64,000 nucleotides of DNA from Niebla homalea (taxonomy: Eukaryota; Ascomycota; Lecanoromycetes; Lecanorales; Ramalinaceae). Both the position numbers and the translations under genes were made by a program. The stretch is taken from assembly GCA_019925105.1 (NCBI GenBank), contig JAHGAU010000004.1:992001-1056000 (forward strand), in the 5' to 3' direction. The notes under the pieces were generated by a model that saw only the letters and a list, made by a program, of their open reading frames with translations, did no database searches and had not been told where the DNA came from. Below, one piece after another: positions 1-10,965 of the stretch. Position 1 is the stretch's first letter. The number at the start of each line of letters is the position of its first letter.

Positions 1-3000
1 AATATATATTTACCCCTATTATCTACCCGTAAACGCCTGATTTTCCGGTTAATAGTTTCGTATTTAACTTAAAACTACTTAAATTTACGGGTTACGTCCG
101 ATTTATAAATTACTAAGTAAACTTTTAATATATAGGTAAAGTCGTCCCGGAAAGTAATAAAATATTTAATTATATTAAAGTTTACCGGCTTAATAAACCC
201 CGTAACGTCTAAGTAAATAAACTTTAACGGAGTAATCTTTAACTTAAGATATCCTTTATAAAATTAAGAGGTTATCTTATTAAAAGCGTAATATATATAC
301 GTTACCTCCTTTAAAAGCTCTTCTTATTCCTTTCGTTTACGCTTAAGGGATATCCTTATCGATACCGTAATTAACTTAACGATAAACTAAGGGCTGAAAT
401 GCTTTATCCTTATATATTAAGTTAATATATCGTTTAATACGTTAAATACCGCTATTATTAATTAAAATAATATTTAAAGATTTAATATAAAGAGTTATCC
501 TTACCGGGAGTATATAAATTTGCCGGGTCCTTTAATTATTATCCATTTAACTTAAGAAGTTATTATTTCGGCTTTATTATCTAAAAGTTAAGTTTTTAAA
601 AAAGGTTTACTTTATTATTAGGGAGTAGATAAAGTTTAAAGACTTAATTATTACCTTCCTCTTATTAATATTATAAATTACCCAGGCGGTACCAATATTA
701 CCCGTATAATTAATTCACGTTAAACCTAACCTTAAGGATATTATTTAATAAGGTTAAAGGTTGTTACCGAAGAATTCTCTTTAATAAAAAAGGTATTTAT
801 TATAATTATTATTTAGGATTATTAACTTTTATAAATTAACTAGGTTAACGGATATTATTATATATCTAGGCTTAACGTTTACGTTTATTATACTATAAAC
901 CTCCCCTAAAACCGATAGATTTACCGGTATAGTGGTAGTAATAGCTTCCTTAGTCTTTAACTTCTTTAACCCCGGTATAACGTCTTAATCCTTTTCTTAA
1001 GGTAAAAGACCCAGTAATTACTCTCCGGGTACTTATTATTACGGTTTTTTACGGTGTAATAGTTATACTTTTAGCCACTATATTCGGTAAAAGACCGCTT
1101 ATTATTAGCCTTCGGAGCTACTAAATATAATTATAAAGTGGTATTAACGCGGGCTATATTAACCTATAATTCTTCGTTAATAGCTCTTAATATAACCTTA
1201 TTAAAATTAAGAGAATTTTAACCTAAAATAATTTAATTTTAAATTAAGTTAATATAAAAATATTATTAACTATTACTAAAACTAAATAAGAAAAATTAAA
1301 TAATTATTAAGTTAAAAACTTTATATAACTTATCGATAATTAGTATTTCAGCAATATACTTACGGAATTTATGGGTAAATTAATCGACCGTTTCATCTGG
1401 ACCTTTTATTATTATTTTAAACTCCCGGGTTAGCTTAATATATAAGCTTAAACCTTAGGGTTTAAAATGGATAATAAGAGTGGTCCAGATTTCTTCGGTT
1501 ATATTTAATTTATCCATAAGGTAGCGTATATTATCCCTATAGCGGGTCTTAATGGCTATTATAGCCCGGAGTTTATCCCTAGTAGTTATAGGCTTATAAA
1601 GGTTATTAAGGATTAATTAGTCCTTAACTTATCGGTATTATAATATCCATTAACGCTACTTAATTAATAATGATATTATATTAAGGGAGAAACTCCCGGA
1701 GGCGGAGTCTTTAATCTTAAAGGTTATCTTTAGCGAGAAAATAAGAACTTAAAGTCCTTAAATTAATACTTACGTGTAAAGAAATATTAATTACTTAATT
1801 AGATTTAAACTTAAGGCTAAAACTAAATAAGAAATTTAATAGGTTTTTTAATTTTGAAGATTTAGATTCTAATTAATACTTAATTAATAAGTCGTTTAAG
1901 GGTAAAGGATATTCCGTATTAAATAACGGGATTTAGTTTTCTGCCCTTAAACGGAGCTTAAAGATTAACTTATTAAACGGTAGTATTAAAGGTTCTTTAG
2001 ATGCCTTTAAGCTGAAGTTATCGTAAGACTTTAGCGTAAACGGGGGTAAATACTCCTTATTTACGTTTTCGGTTACCTTTTAAGTAATCCTTCGGTTTTC
2101 TTTCTGAAGGTCTCTTAAATAAAAACGGAAGAATTTACTTTTAACTTAACGGTAAAAAACAATAAGAGGATTTCCGTATTAATAAAGCGGAATAATAGTA
2201 TACTTAAGGGTTTTAATAATAAAGCCTAAATTCTGAATAAAGTTTAATCTATCTTAATTAATAATAAACCGAAACTTTATAAATATCTAGGTTATTTTTA
2301 TGTCCCTTTAAAATTGCTCGCCCCTTTTATACTTAATGCAGTACGGAGAGCCAATTTCTATAATTAATTATTGCTCCCTACTTTAAGGGTTATAATCTTT
2401 ATTCGTAATTACCTTACTTTTAATCTTCCGGGCGTTAATTAAATTAAGTAACCTTCCGGGCCAATTAAAATATAAAGGATTCAATAACTAATTCCTAGCC
2501 TCCCCTTTTAAAACGTAAAATCTCGGTTTAAGCAAACAGATTTCCTTCTTTTAGGATTTAATCCTTAAAGATAATCCTAATTGGGTAATTTTAAGGGTAA
2601 AACCGAGTCGTATTCTTACTATATAATTAAAGTTACCGTCTTAAAAATAAGATTTTTCATTATAAAAAGTAAAAGTTTAAAGTTTTCCAACTCTATAATG
2701 TTCCGTAATCCTTATAAAAGGTCCCAGCTAAGTAATCCTAATAGCGGAATAGAGTTAAAAATCCTTTAAGTTATAAAGAGAGTTTAAATCGGGTAAAGAT
2801 TTCTCGTTATAACTATAAGATTTAAGGGTTTAGACTTTAAAGAGTTTAGTTAAGGTTGAAATTTCTTAATTAAGACCTTTATTAAGGCTTTACTTAACGC
2901 TTTATATTATAGAGCCGAAGCCCCTATATATAGCCGGTTTCCGGCGTATAAATATTGGCGTATAATTAGCCTATAAGGCTAGGAAATAAGCATTTATACT

Positions 3001-3403
3001 TTTAAATTAATAAATACATATACCCCCGTAGTAATAAGGTTAAGGTATCTTATTTTTATAGAATTTTAGATTATTAAATTATTAATTAACTTTATAGCTT
3101 AAAGATTATAATTTAATAATATTCTTGGGTAGAATACTTTTATCTTTTAAGTATATTTTATACGGTAAAATCTTTATATTGCAGTTACGGAATTAAATAA
3201 GGAAAAAGTATCCCTATAAAGTATCGCCATCGCGAGGCCGGGCTTATAACCTCTTAAAATATAAAGTATAAGTTACTTAATTATTCTCTATATATAGAAG
3301 TACGACTAAGTACTCCTGAATCCCGGCTACCCCAATTGGGTCTAGCTTCGGATCATATCTAATCTACCCGAGTGCCGGGTAACCAATGTAAGTACTTTTA
3401 ACA
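1..3403 (-). mobile_element. Copia-1 copy A, 5' half, RIP-degraded
   Basis: This is the 5' half of a Ty1/Copia-type LTR retrotransposon on the minus strand, cut by the window start. It is an inverted match to copy B: the window start corresponds to the integrase core of B near 7770. Reading right to left it has a 152-bp LTR (3252-3403), a primer-binding motif, gag with a zinc-knuckle remnant near 1030-1060, then protease and the start of integrase. Many in-frame TAA/TAG codons at expected Gln, Trp or Arg positions show RIP inactivation. It appears to be inserted in the internal region of a related Copia (3404-3758). The expected TSD (AATTA at 3404-3408) cannot be confirmed because the other end lies outside the window. 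The family is well supported; exact domain borders are not. Confidence 0.85.
3252..3403 (-). repeat. 5' LTR of Copia-1 copy A
   Basis: This 152-bp LTR has the same length as the LTRs of copies B and C. Read on the minus strand it starts TGTTAAAAG and carries a GC-richer block around CCCGGCACTCGGGTAG. The primer-binding motif (CCGGGCTTATAACC on the plus strand) lies immediately left, at about 3238-3251. Confidence 0.85.
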
Positions 3404-3758
3404 AATTAAGTAGGTTTCTTTATTTATGGCCGTGGTATTATACGCTTAGTTAGGTCGATTTTTGGTAATATAGCTTACGTATAGGTATCGTTTATGGGTA
3501 TATTTTATATTATAAGTTTATTACCGTTTATAGGCTAAATTGAACATTAAGAAGACGTTATTTAAGTACCTGGATACGTAGTCCGGGCTTATAACCTATT
3601 AAAGTTAAGAAGTATAAGTTACTTAATTATTATTATATATAAAGTAAGACTATATATAAGGCTATATACCGCTATTCCACTCGGGTCTAGCACGTCCGCC
3701 TTATTTAATCTGATCCGCGTCACGTGATCTCCCAAGTGGCGATCCTGCATATTCAACA
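3404..3758 (-). mobile_element. Remnant of a Copia related to Copia-1 (LTR plus start of internal region)
   Basis: A 162-bp LTR (3597-3758) reads TGTTGAATATGC at its minus-strand start. It is followed by the same primer-binding motif as the other Copia elements (CCGGGCTTATAAC at 3583-3595) and about 175 bp of internal sequence. The PBS-proximal half of the LTR (TAATTAAGTAACTTATA and neighbours) is clearly related to the Copia-1 LTR, while the distal half is divergent and much less mutated. The rest of the element was probably separated by the insertion of copy A. A 77-codon minus-strand ORF over the LTR is incidental. Confidence 0.7.
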
Positions 3759-3967
3759 CCGAGGGGTCTATGATGGTATGTATCTGGACTTTACCAAAAA
3801 GTTCTTCCGTTGTACTGAGAAGTACGGCCGGTATATCTATATGTCCGCGCATAAAATCCTCCGCTATACCCTATCAGGAAGGGTGTATATGCAGACATTT
3901 TGACGGTGTACATGCAGACAAAGTGACGGTGTATATGCAGACAAAAAGGGTGTACGTGTAGCCAGAC
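3759..3967. other. Low-RIP segment of unknown origin
   Basis: About 210 bp with normal base composition lies between the LTR remnant and a LINE 3' end. It contains no recognisable gene; short ORFs on both strands are not convincing. Its right part is a 23-bp tandem repeat. It may be original flanking DNA, or non-LINE sequence carried 5' of the LINE 3' end in a chimeric retrotranscript. I cannot decide between these from the window. Confidence 0.5.
3882..3967. repeat. 23-bp tandem repeat, about four units
   Basis: The units begin GGTGTATATGCAGACA. Units at 3882-3904 and 3905-3927 are 23 bp, the third (3928-3948) is 21 bp, and a diverged fourth starts at 3949. They differ at few positions and carry little RIP. 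Confidence 0.85.
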
Positions 3968-4158
3968 CCTTTTTTAAATGGCCGGGGACGCTTTTTATCC
4001 TTTAAAACGAGAATAAAGGCTGGGTAGATACCGGGTTTTAATCTTAACGTTATAGATATCAGGTTTTTACGGTTATTAGTAAGGCTTAATAAATGACTAT
4101 TAAAGAACGCCGGAATTAAGTTAGCTAGATCCGGAGTATAAATCAATCAATCAATCAG
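3968..4158 (+). mobile_element. Tad-like LINE, 3' end only
   Basis: This matches the last ~190 bp of the full-length LINEs in the window, including the terminal block ACGCCGGAATTA...CTAGATCC and the tetranucleotide tail (AATC)n at 4140-4157. It is a strongly 5'-truncated copy typical of target-primed reverse transcription. It abuts a minus-strand LINE 5' piece on its right. Confidence 0.85.
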
Positions 4159-4370
4159 TCTTTTATTTAATTTAAGAATTATTTATCGCGTTATTATTAT
4201 ATTATTTATACGATTCCCCGCTGCTTTTATAGTTATAAGCTACTTACCTATACCCTTCCTTATTTTTAACCACTATATTACTTATACTTATCGTAATTAA
4301 AATATTAGCCTCGCTGTCCCTTACGCTATACGTATACGTATCGTTTTGGGCCTCTGGGGTCCCTTTATTC
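4159..4370 (-). mobile_element. Tad-like LINE, 5' end (minus), split by Copia-1 B
   Basis: On the minus strand this is the LINE ORF1 start region containing GACCCCAGAGG. It is split by copy B: the last few bases of the 5' end (GTCGCCAT, ATG complement at 10962-10964) lie right of copy B, and TATTC is duplicated at 4366-4370 and 10952-10956. Only ~220 bp of this LINE remain; its 3' part is missing at the junction with the LINE fragment on the left. Confidence 0.8.
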
Positions 4371-4522
4371 TGTTAAAAGTACTCACATTGGTTACCCGGC
4401 ACTCGGGTAGATTAGATATGATCCGAAGCTAAACCCAATTAGGGTAGCCGGGATTCAGGAGTACTTAGTCGTACTTCTATATATAAAAAATAATTAAGTA
4501 ACTTATACCTTATATTTTAAAA
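4371..4522 (+). repeat. 5' LTR of Copia-1 copy B
   Basis: It is 152 bp, starts TGTTAAAAGTAC and ends TTTTAAAA. It differs from the 3' LTR (10800-10951) mainly by C/T and G/A transitions, as expected for RIP. The TSD TATTC lies immediately left. Confidence 0.92.
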
Positions 4523-4523
4523 G

Positions 4524-4536
4524 GTTATAAGCCCGG
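4524..4536 (+). other. Primer-binding site resembling initiator tRNA-Met anticodon arm
   Basis: GTTATAAGCCCGG directly follows the 5' LTR. Allowing one RIP transition (G to A) it is complementary to the anticodon stem-loop of initiator tRNA-Met (GGGCTCATAAC). That is the half-tRNA priming known for Drosophila copia and yeast Ty5. The same motif lies next to the LTRs of copies A and C, the 3597 LTR, Copia-2 and Copia-3. Confidence 0.75.
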
Positions 4537-7500
4537 CCTTACGATAACGATACCCTATAAAGATACTTTTTCCTTATTTAATTTTATTACTATAATATAA
4601 AGATTTTATCGTATAAAATATACTTAAAAAATAGAAGTATTTTACTTAAGAATATTATTAAATTATAATTTTTAAGCTATAAAGTTAATTAATAACTTAA
4701 TAATCTAAAATTCTATAAAGATAAAATACCTTAACCTTATTATTATTAAGGTATACGTATTTATTAATTAAAAAATATAAATACTTATTTCTTAGCCTTA
4801 TAAGCTAGCTATATGCCGGTATTTATACGCCGGAAACCGGTTATATATAAAGGCCTTTAACTCTATAATATAAAGCGTTAAGCGGAACTTTAATAAGGAA
4901 ATTTCAACCTTAATTAAACTCTTTAAAGTTTAAACCCTTAAAAATTTCATGATTATAATAAAAAATTTTTACTTAATTTAGATTCTTTTTATAACTTAAA
5001 GGATTTTTAACCCTATTCCGCCGTTAAGATTACTTAATAAGGCCTTTTATAAGGATTACGGAATATTATAAAGTTAAAAAACTTTAAATTTTCACTTTTT
5101 ATAATAAGAAATCTTATCTTTAAGATAAATTCTTATTTTTAAAATAATAACTTTAATTATATAATAAGGATATAACTTAATTTTACCCTTAAAATTACTT
5201 AATTAAAACTATTTTTAAAAATTAAATTTAAAAAAAAGGAAATTTATTTATTTAAACCGAAATTTTACGTTTTAAAAAAGGAAATTAAGAATTAGTTATT
5301 AAATCCTTTATATTTTAATTAACTTAGAAAACCCCTTAATTTAATTAACGTCCGGAAGATTAAAAATAAGGTAATTATAAATAAAGATTATAACCCTTAA
5401 AGTAAAAAGCGGTAATTAAATATAGAAATTAACTTTCTATATTATATTAAATATAAAAAGATAAGTAATTTTAAAAAATATAAAAATAATTTAAATATCC
5501 GTAAAGTTTCAGTTTATTATTAATTAAAATAAATTAAACTTTATTTAAAATTTAAGCTTTATTATTAAAACCTTTAAATATATTATTACTTTACTTTATT
5601 AATACGGAAATTTTCTTATTACCTTTTATTATTAAGTTAAGAATAAATTCTTTTATTTTTATTTAAGAAACTTTTAAAAAGAAAACCGAAAGACTATATA
5701 AGAAGTAATTAAAAATATAAATAAAGAGTATTTACCCCCGTTTATGTGAAAGTCTTACGATAGTTTTAGCTTAAAAGTATTTAAAAAACCTTTAATATTA
5801 CCGTTTAATAAGTTAATTTTTAAGTTCCGTTTAAAAATAAAAAGTTAAATCTTATTATTTAATACGGAATATTTTTTACCTTTAAATAATTTATTAATTA
5901 AGTATTAATTAAAATCTAAATCGTTAAAGTTAAAAAACTTATTAAATTTCTTATTTACTCTTAATTTTAAGTTTAAATTTAATTAAATAATTAATATTTC
6001 TTTATATATAAGTTTTAATTTAAAGATTTTAAGTTTTTATTTTCTCATTAAAAATAACCTTTAAGATTAAAGATTCCGTTTTTAAAAGTTTCTTTTTTAA
6101 TATAATTCCATTACTAATTAAGTAATATTAATAAATATTATAGTACCAGTAAGTTAAGGATTAATTAATCCTTAATAACCTTTATAAACCTATAATTATT
6201 AAGGATAAATTTAAGGCTATTATAATTATTAAAATTTATTATAAAGATAATATATATTACCTTATAAATAAATTAAATATAACTAAAGAAATCTAGATTA
6301 CTTTTATTATTTATTTTAAATTTTAAGGTTTAAGCTTATATATTAAGTTAACCTAGGAATTTAAAATAATAATAAAAAATCTAAATAAAACGGTTAATTA
6401 ATTTACCCGTAAATTCCGTAAATATATTACTAAAATATTGGTTATTAATAAGTTATATAAAGTCCTTAACTTAATAACTATTTAATTTTTCTTATTTAAT
6501 TTTAATAACGGTTAATAATATTTTTATATTAACTTAACTTAAAACCAGATTATTTTAAGTTAAAATTCTTATAATTTTAATAAGGTTATATTAAAAGTTA
6601 TTAATAAAGAATTATAAGTTAATATAACTTACGTTAATATAACTTTATAATCTTATTTAATAAATTTAAAGGTTAATAATAAACGGTTTTTTATTAAATA
6701 TAATAATTTAAAGTATAATTATTATACCGTAAAAAGCCATAATAATAAATACCCGGAAAACAATTATTAAGTTTTTTATTTTAAGAAAAGGATTAAGACG
6801 TTATATTAAAAGTTAACGAAGTTAAAGATTAAAGAAGTTATTATTATTATTATACCGGTAAATCTATTAATTTTAAAGGAAATTTATAATATAATAAACG
6901 TAAATATTAAGCTTAAATATATAATAATATTTATTAACTTAATTAATTTATAAAAGTTAATAATCTTAAATAACGGTTATAATAAATATTTTTTTTATTA
7001 AAAAAATTCTTTAATAATAATTTCCGGCCTTATTAAATAATATCTTTAAAATTAAATTTAACGTAAATTAATTATATTAACGGCATTAATACCGCCCGGA
7101 TAATTTATAATATTAATAAGAAAAAAGTAATAATTAAGTTTTTAAATTTTATTTATTCCCTTAATAATAAAATAAACCTCCTTTTAAAGACTTAACTCTT
7201 AAATAATAAAGTTAAAATAATAACTTCCCGGGTTAAACGGATAATAATTAAAAAACTTAATAAATTTATATATTCCCGGTAAAAATAACTTTTTATATTA
7301 AATCTTTAAGTATTACCTTAATTAATAATAACGGTATTTAACGTATTAAACGATATATTAATTTAATATATAAAGATAAAGTATTTTAGCCCTTAATTTA
7401 TTATTAAGTTAATTATAATATTAATAAGGATATCTTTTAAATATAAATAAAAAGAATAAGAAAAGCCCTTAAAGGAGGTAACGTATATATATTACGTTTT

Positions 7501-9234
7501 TAATAAAATAACCTTTTAATTTTATAAAAGATATCTTGAATTAAGGATTACTCCGTTAAAACTTATTTACTTAAACGTTATAAGGCTTATTAAGTTAATA
7601 AACTTTAATATAATTAAATATTTTATTATTTTCCGGGATAACTTTATTTATATATTAAAAGTTTATCCGGTAATTTATAAATCGGACGTAGTTTATAAAT
7701 TTAAATAGTTTTAAGTTAAATATAAAATTATTAACCAGAAAATCAGGCGTTTATAAATAAATAATAAAAATTAATATATATTAAAAGACTTTTAAGATTA
7801 CCTTAAAAACTATAATATTATTTATAAATTAACGGTATAAAATAGTTTTAAATAGAACCTTATAAGTAAAAAATTTAATTAAGAAATTAAAAAACGGATT
7901 TATATAATAATCTATAATATAAACTTATTTAAAAATTTATAACCGGAAATTATTATAATTATTAATTATTTTATTATAAAAAAATTTACGTTTAACTTAA
8001 AAAAGAAGATTATTTTATATTAAATATAATATAATTAAGAATTAAACTTATTATACTTATAAATAATTAAATTATTAATATAAGTTAAAATTATAAAGTA
8101 TCGGATTTCCTTAAATAAAAAGGCCGATTTATTTATTTTATTGGGCTACGATAATAAAATTATTAAAATATACCGGGTTTTCAACCTTTAAATATAAACT
8201 TTTAATAAGAAAATAAAATAATTTTATAACGTTTATATTAAAGAACGGAAAATTACTCCGTTAAATAACTCCAATAAAAATATTTTAACGGAGAAGATTT
8301 AACGTTTAAAAAAAATATATAGTTTTAATAAGTTTTTACTTTAAAGGAAAATTATAAAAATTAAGTTTATAATAATATTTTTATTAATAATATCTTAAAC
8401 GATATACCTATAAATAAAATATATCCGGTTAAGGAATAAAGAAATCATCCTTAAATTTAATATAATTAAAATAAATAATAATTTAATAAATTACGGGAAG
8501 AAATTAAAATTATTTTTTAAAATAACTTTAAACTCAAAATCCTTAAGTATTTAAAGCTTTAAAATATATTTTTAAACTTATTATTTACTTTTATTAATAT
8601 AATTATTTCGGATAAAAAAAAGGATATTTATTATTTAACGTTAATATTATTTAAGAATAAACCGGAACTATTTAAGCTAAAAATTTATTAAGAAATTATA
8701 AAAAATATTTATTATAAAATAAATTAATAATTAACGGAAAAAAACGAATATGGTTTTTATATTAAAAATAGTATTTAAATACTTATATTTAAGTATATAA
8801 TAACCCCAAGTATAATTATTTTAAAAAGATAATAAGTTTATACTTTTAAGAAAAACGTTAATAATTTAATTATTCAGTATAAGGCCCGTTGGGTAATCCG
8901 CGGTTATAAATAACGGGAAAATATCGACTATAATAAAACCTTTATTTTTATAATTAAACCTATAAGTTATAAAGTGCTTTTTATATTAATAATAATTAAC
9001 GATTAAGACTTAAAGTAAATAAATATAAAAACGGCTTTTCTTTATAGCTTAATCGAAAAAGAAGTCTATATAAAATAATTTTATAATTAAGAAAAGGGTA
9101 CCGATATATATTATAAACTTAATAAAGCCCTTTATAAATTAAAGTAATCCCCTTAATTATAATATTATTGCTTTTTTATTTTTATAGAAAAGTAAGGGTT
9201 TAAATTAATACTTACGGACTATTACATATTTATA

Positions 9235-9300
9235 TACCCTGGAAATAGAACGATTATGGCTCTCTACGTAGACGATATCCTGATTACTAGCCTATTTAGG
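9235..9300 (+). other. Low-RIP patch over the RT catalytic motif
   Basis: Within the otherwise RIP-degraded RT, this stretch keeps normal codon composition and the intact YVDD catalytic box (TACGTAGACGAT). The homologous place in copy C (near 14590-14630, minus) reads a mutated Y-I-N-D box. It may be a patch missed by RIP, a conversion tract or chance. Confidence 0.7.
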
Positions 9301-10215
9301 GAAAATATTATAACCTTAAAAAAGGCACTTAATAATTAATTCCGTATATCTGATTTAAAATTAATCTACTATTATTTAAGTATAATTATTATAAGAAACC
9401 GACTTAATTAGGAAACCTATATAGAAAGAATCGTTAAGGAATATAAGTAATAGGATATTATCCTTATATATATCCCTATAAAGTTAAAATATAAGCCGGA
9501 GTTTATATTTAAAAATTATAAAACCGGTTTAATTTTCCGGAAAAAATATTAATCGGCCGTAAGTTCTTTAATATATATTATATTTAAAATTCGCTTAAAT
9601 ATTATTTACTTTATTTTAATAATTAATTAATATACTTTAAATCTTATTAAATATTATTAAAAGTTAATAAAAAGAATTTTATATTATTTCCGTATTACCG
9701 TTATTTTTTAATTAATATACCGGGGTAAATTAAAAGCTTTTAATAATTATATTAATTCCAACTTTACCGTAAATTTAACCCGGAGGTTTATTATGGGTTA
9801 CGTATTTAATATTAGAAATACCGTAATTAATTAATAATTTAAGTATTAAGTTATAGTTACCCTTTTTACTTATAAAGCGGAATATATAAGATAAATATAA
9901 ATAATTAAAAAAACTTTATAATTTAAATAATTTTTAAGTAAAATCAAGCCGTATTAAGCCGGGAACCTCCCCGCCATTATTATTTACGGAGATAATTAAA
10001 ACGTTATAATTTTCATTAAGAACCCCGTATTTTATACTTAAATTAAGTATATAAGTATTTAATAATACTGGCTTTAAGAAGTTATAAGAGATAATTAAGT
10101 AAATTTAAAATATATCTTAATATATAAATAAATCGCCGACGGTTTAATAAAACCTTTATTATATTAGCTTTTTAAGGGGTTTTATAAGGTACTTAGTTTT
10201 AAAGTACCCCCGGAA

Positions 10216-10790
10216 CGTCCTTATATTAATTAAAGTTTTATTAATAATATTAATAATTTTATAACTTTATTTTTAAGTTATTTAAAGTAAGCTTTAAATT
10301 ACTTATAAAAAAAGCTTTTAATTATTTATAAAAAGGCTATTATTAATCTTAAGGAACTTAAGAATACGTTTTAATATAAATTTAATATATAAAATAAAAA
10401 AATTAAAAAAATATTTTAAAAAAAAGGTAAATTATAAAAAACGATATTTACCCCGGAATATATTTAGATAAAATTACGTATACCGGGGGGTTATTAAAAG
10501 ATAATTTAAAATATAAAGGAGCTTACCGTCGCCGCGCCGGCTTTATAACTTAAAGGAGTAAATAGTATATATTTAAGGTTATAAATATAATTTTCCAAAA
10601 TATTTTACCGCAAAAAAACCATTATTATAGTATAGGGAAATAAAAGATTATTACTATAAAGGAACTTTAATAACTTATAGAAAATATTACTTAAATAAGG
10701 TATACGTTATATAAAGATTAAAGCTAAAAAATAATAATAAAATATAATATTATAAATAAATAATTATATAAATAATATATATTAAAGCTT
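10216..10790 (+). pseudogene. Unrecognised coding extension downstream of Copia-1 RNase H
   Basis: After the usual end of Copia pol, about 190 codons continue in the same frame up to the purine tract before the 3' LTR. Most stops are TAA/TAG explicable from CAA/CAG. Copy C, less mutated here (about 12900-13500, minus), supports the same frame. It includes a Lys/Gln-rich, coiled-coil-like N-terminal part, a conserved stretch around LTP....KL.TPGGY, and in copy C an Arg/Tyr/Gly-rich repeat (D[HY]RYRG[GA]K). I do not recognise a family. It may be a pol C-terminal tail or an extra ORF. Confidence 0.5.
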
Positions 10791-10799
10791 AAAAAAGAG

Positions 10800-10951
10800 T
10801 ATTAAAAGTACTTATATTAATTACCCGGCACTCGGGTAAATTAAATATGATCTGAAGTTAAACCCAATTGGGATAACCGGGATTTAGGAGTACTTAATCG
10901 CACTTCTATATATAAAGAATAATTAAGCAACTTACACCTTACATTTCAAGA
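10800..10951 (+). repeat. 3' LTR of Copia-1 copy B
   Basis: This 152-bp copy of the LTR starts TATTAAAAG (TGTTAAAAG with one G to A) and ends TTTCAAGA. The TSD TATTC follows at 10952-10956. A purine-rich stretch (AAGCTTAAAAAAGAG) immediately precedes it. Confidence 0.92.
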
Positions 10952-10965
10952 TATTCGTCGCCATT

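Larger units (their letters stand above)
5900..10790 (+). pseudogene. Copia-1 gag-pol reading frame remnants (copy B)
   Basis: Domains seen in the decayed translation, in order: gag (about 6200-6780), with a repeated Trp/Arg-to-stop pattern and a zinc-knuckle remnant (CNYC..KGH type) at 6711-6765; integrase core at about 7470-7830, with zinc-binding and catalytic Asp regions and an RIDGG-like block; RT at 8879-9400, starting with a YKAR(W)VIRGY block and holding an intact ALYVDDILITS motif near 9256-9290; RNase H at about 9780-10215, ending with the Copia block KHI..HY..RE and ADGL.KPL. After it the frame stays interpretable to about 10790. No frameshift is needed; the damage is point stops, mostly TAA/TAG for CAA/CAG. 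The function is lost. The start codon cannot be placed. Confidence 0.85.
4371..10951 (+). mobile_element. Copia-1 copy B, complete LTR retrotransposon (RIP-dead)
   Basis: This is a 6,581-bp Ty1/Copia element with 152-bp LTRs at both ends, flanked by a 5-bp TSD (TATTC). Order: 5' LTR, primer-binding motif, gag with zinc knuckle, protease region, integrase, RT, RNase H, an unrecognised downstream coding extension, purine tract and 3' LTR. INT before RT identifies Copia rather than Gypsy. All coding is interrupted by RIP-type stops, so it cannot be autonomous. It is the reference copy for A (5' half, inverted) and C (inverted). Confidence 0.93.

Noticed and set aside
3252..3403. LTR block GATCCGAAGCTAAACCC...AGTACTTAGTCG resembling part of 5S rRNA
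   Set aside because: The similarity to the 5S A-box region is short. The rest of a 5S gene, including the fungal GGGTGGGTGACC region, is missing, and the unit has LTR length, position and TSD.
3619..3961. Overlapping 77- and 63-codon ORFs
   Set aside because: One covers an LTR and the other crosses from LTR flank into the 23-bp tandem repeat. Neither shows a domain.
3882..3967. CRISPR-like short repeats
   Set aside because: The units are directly tandem without spacers, and the genome type is fungal.
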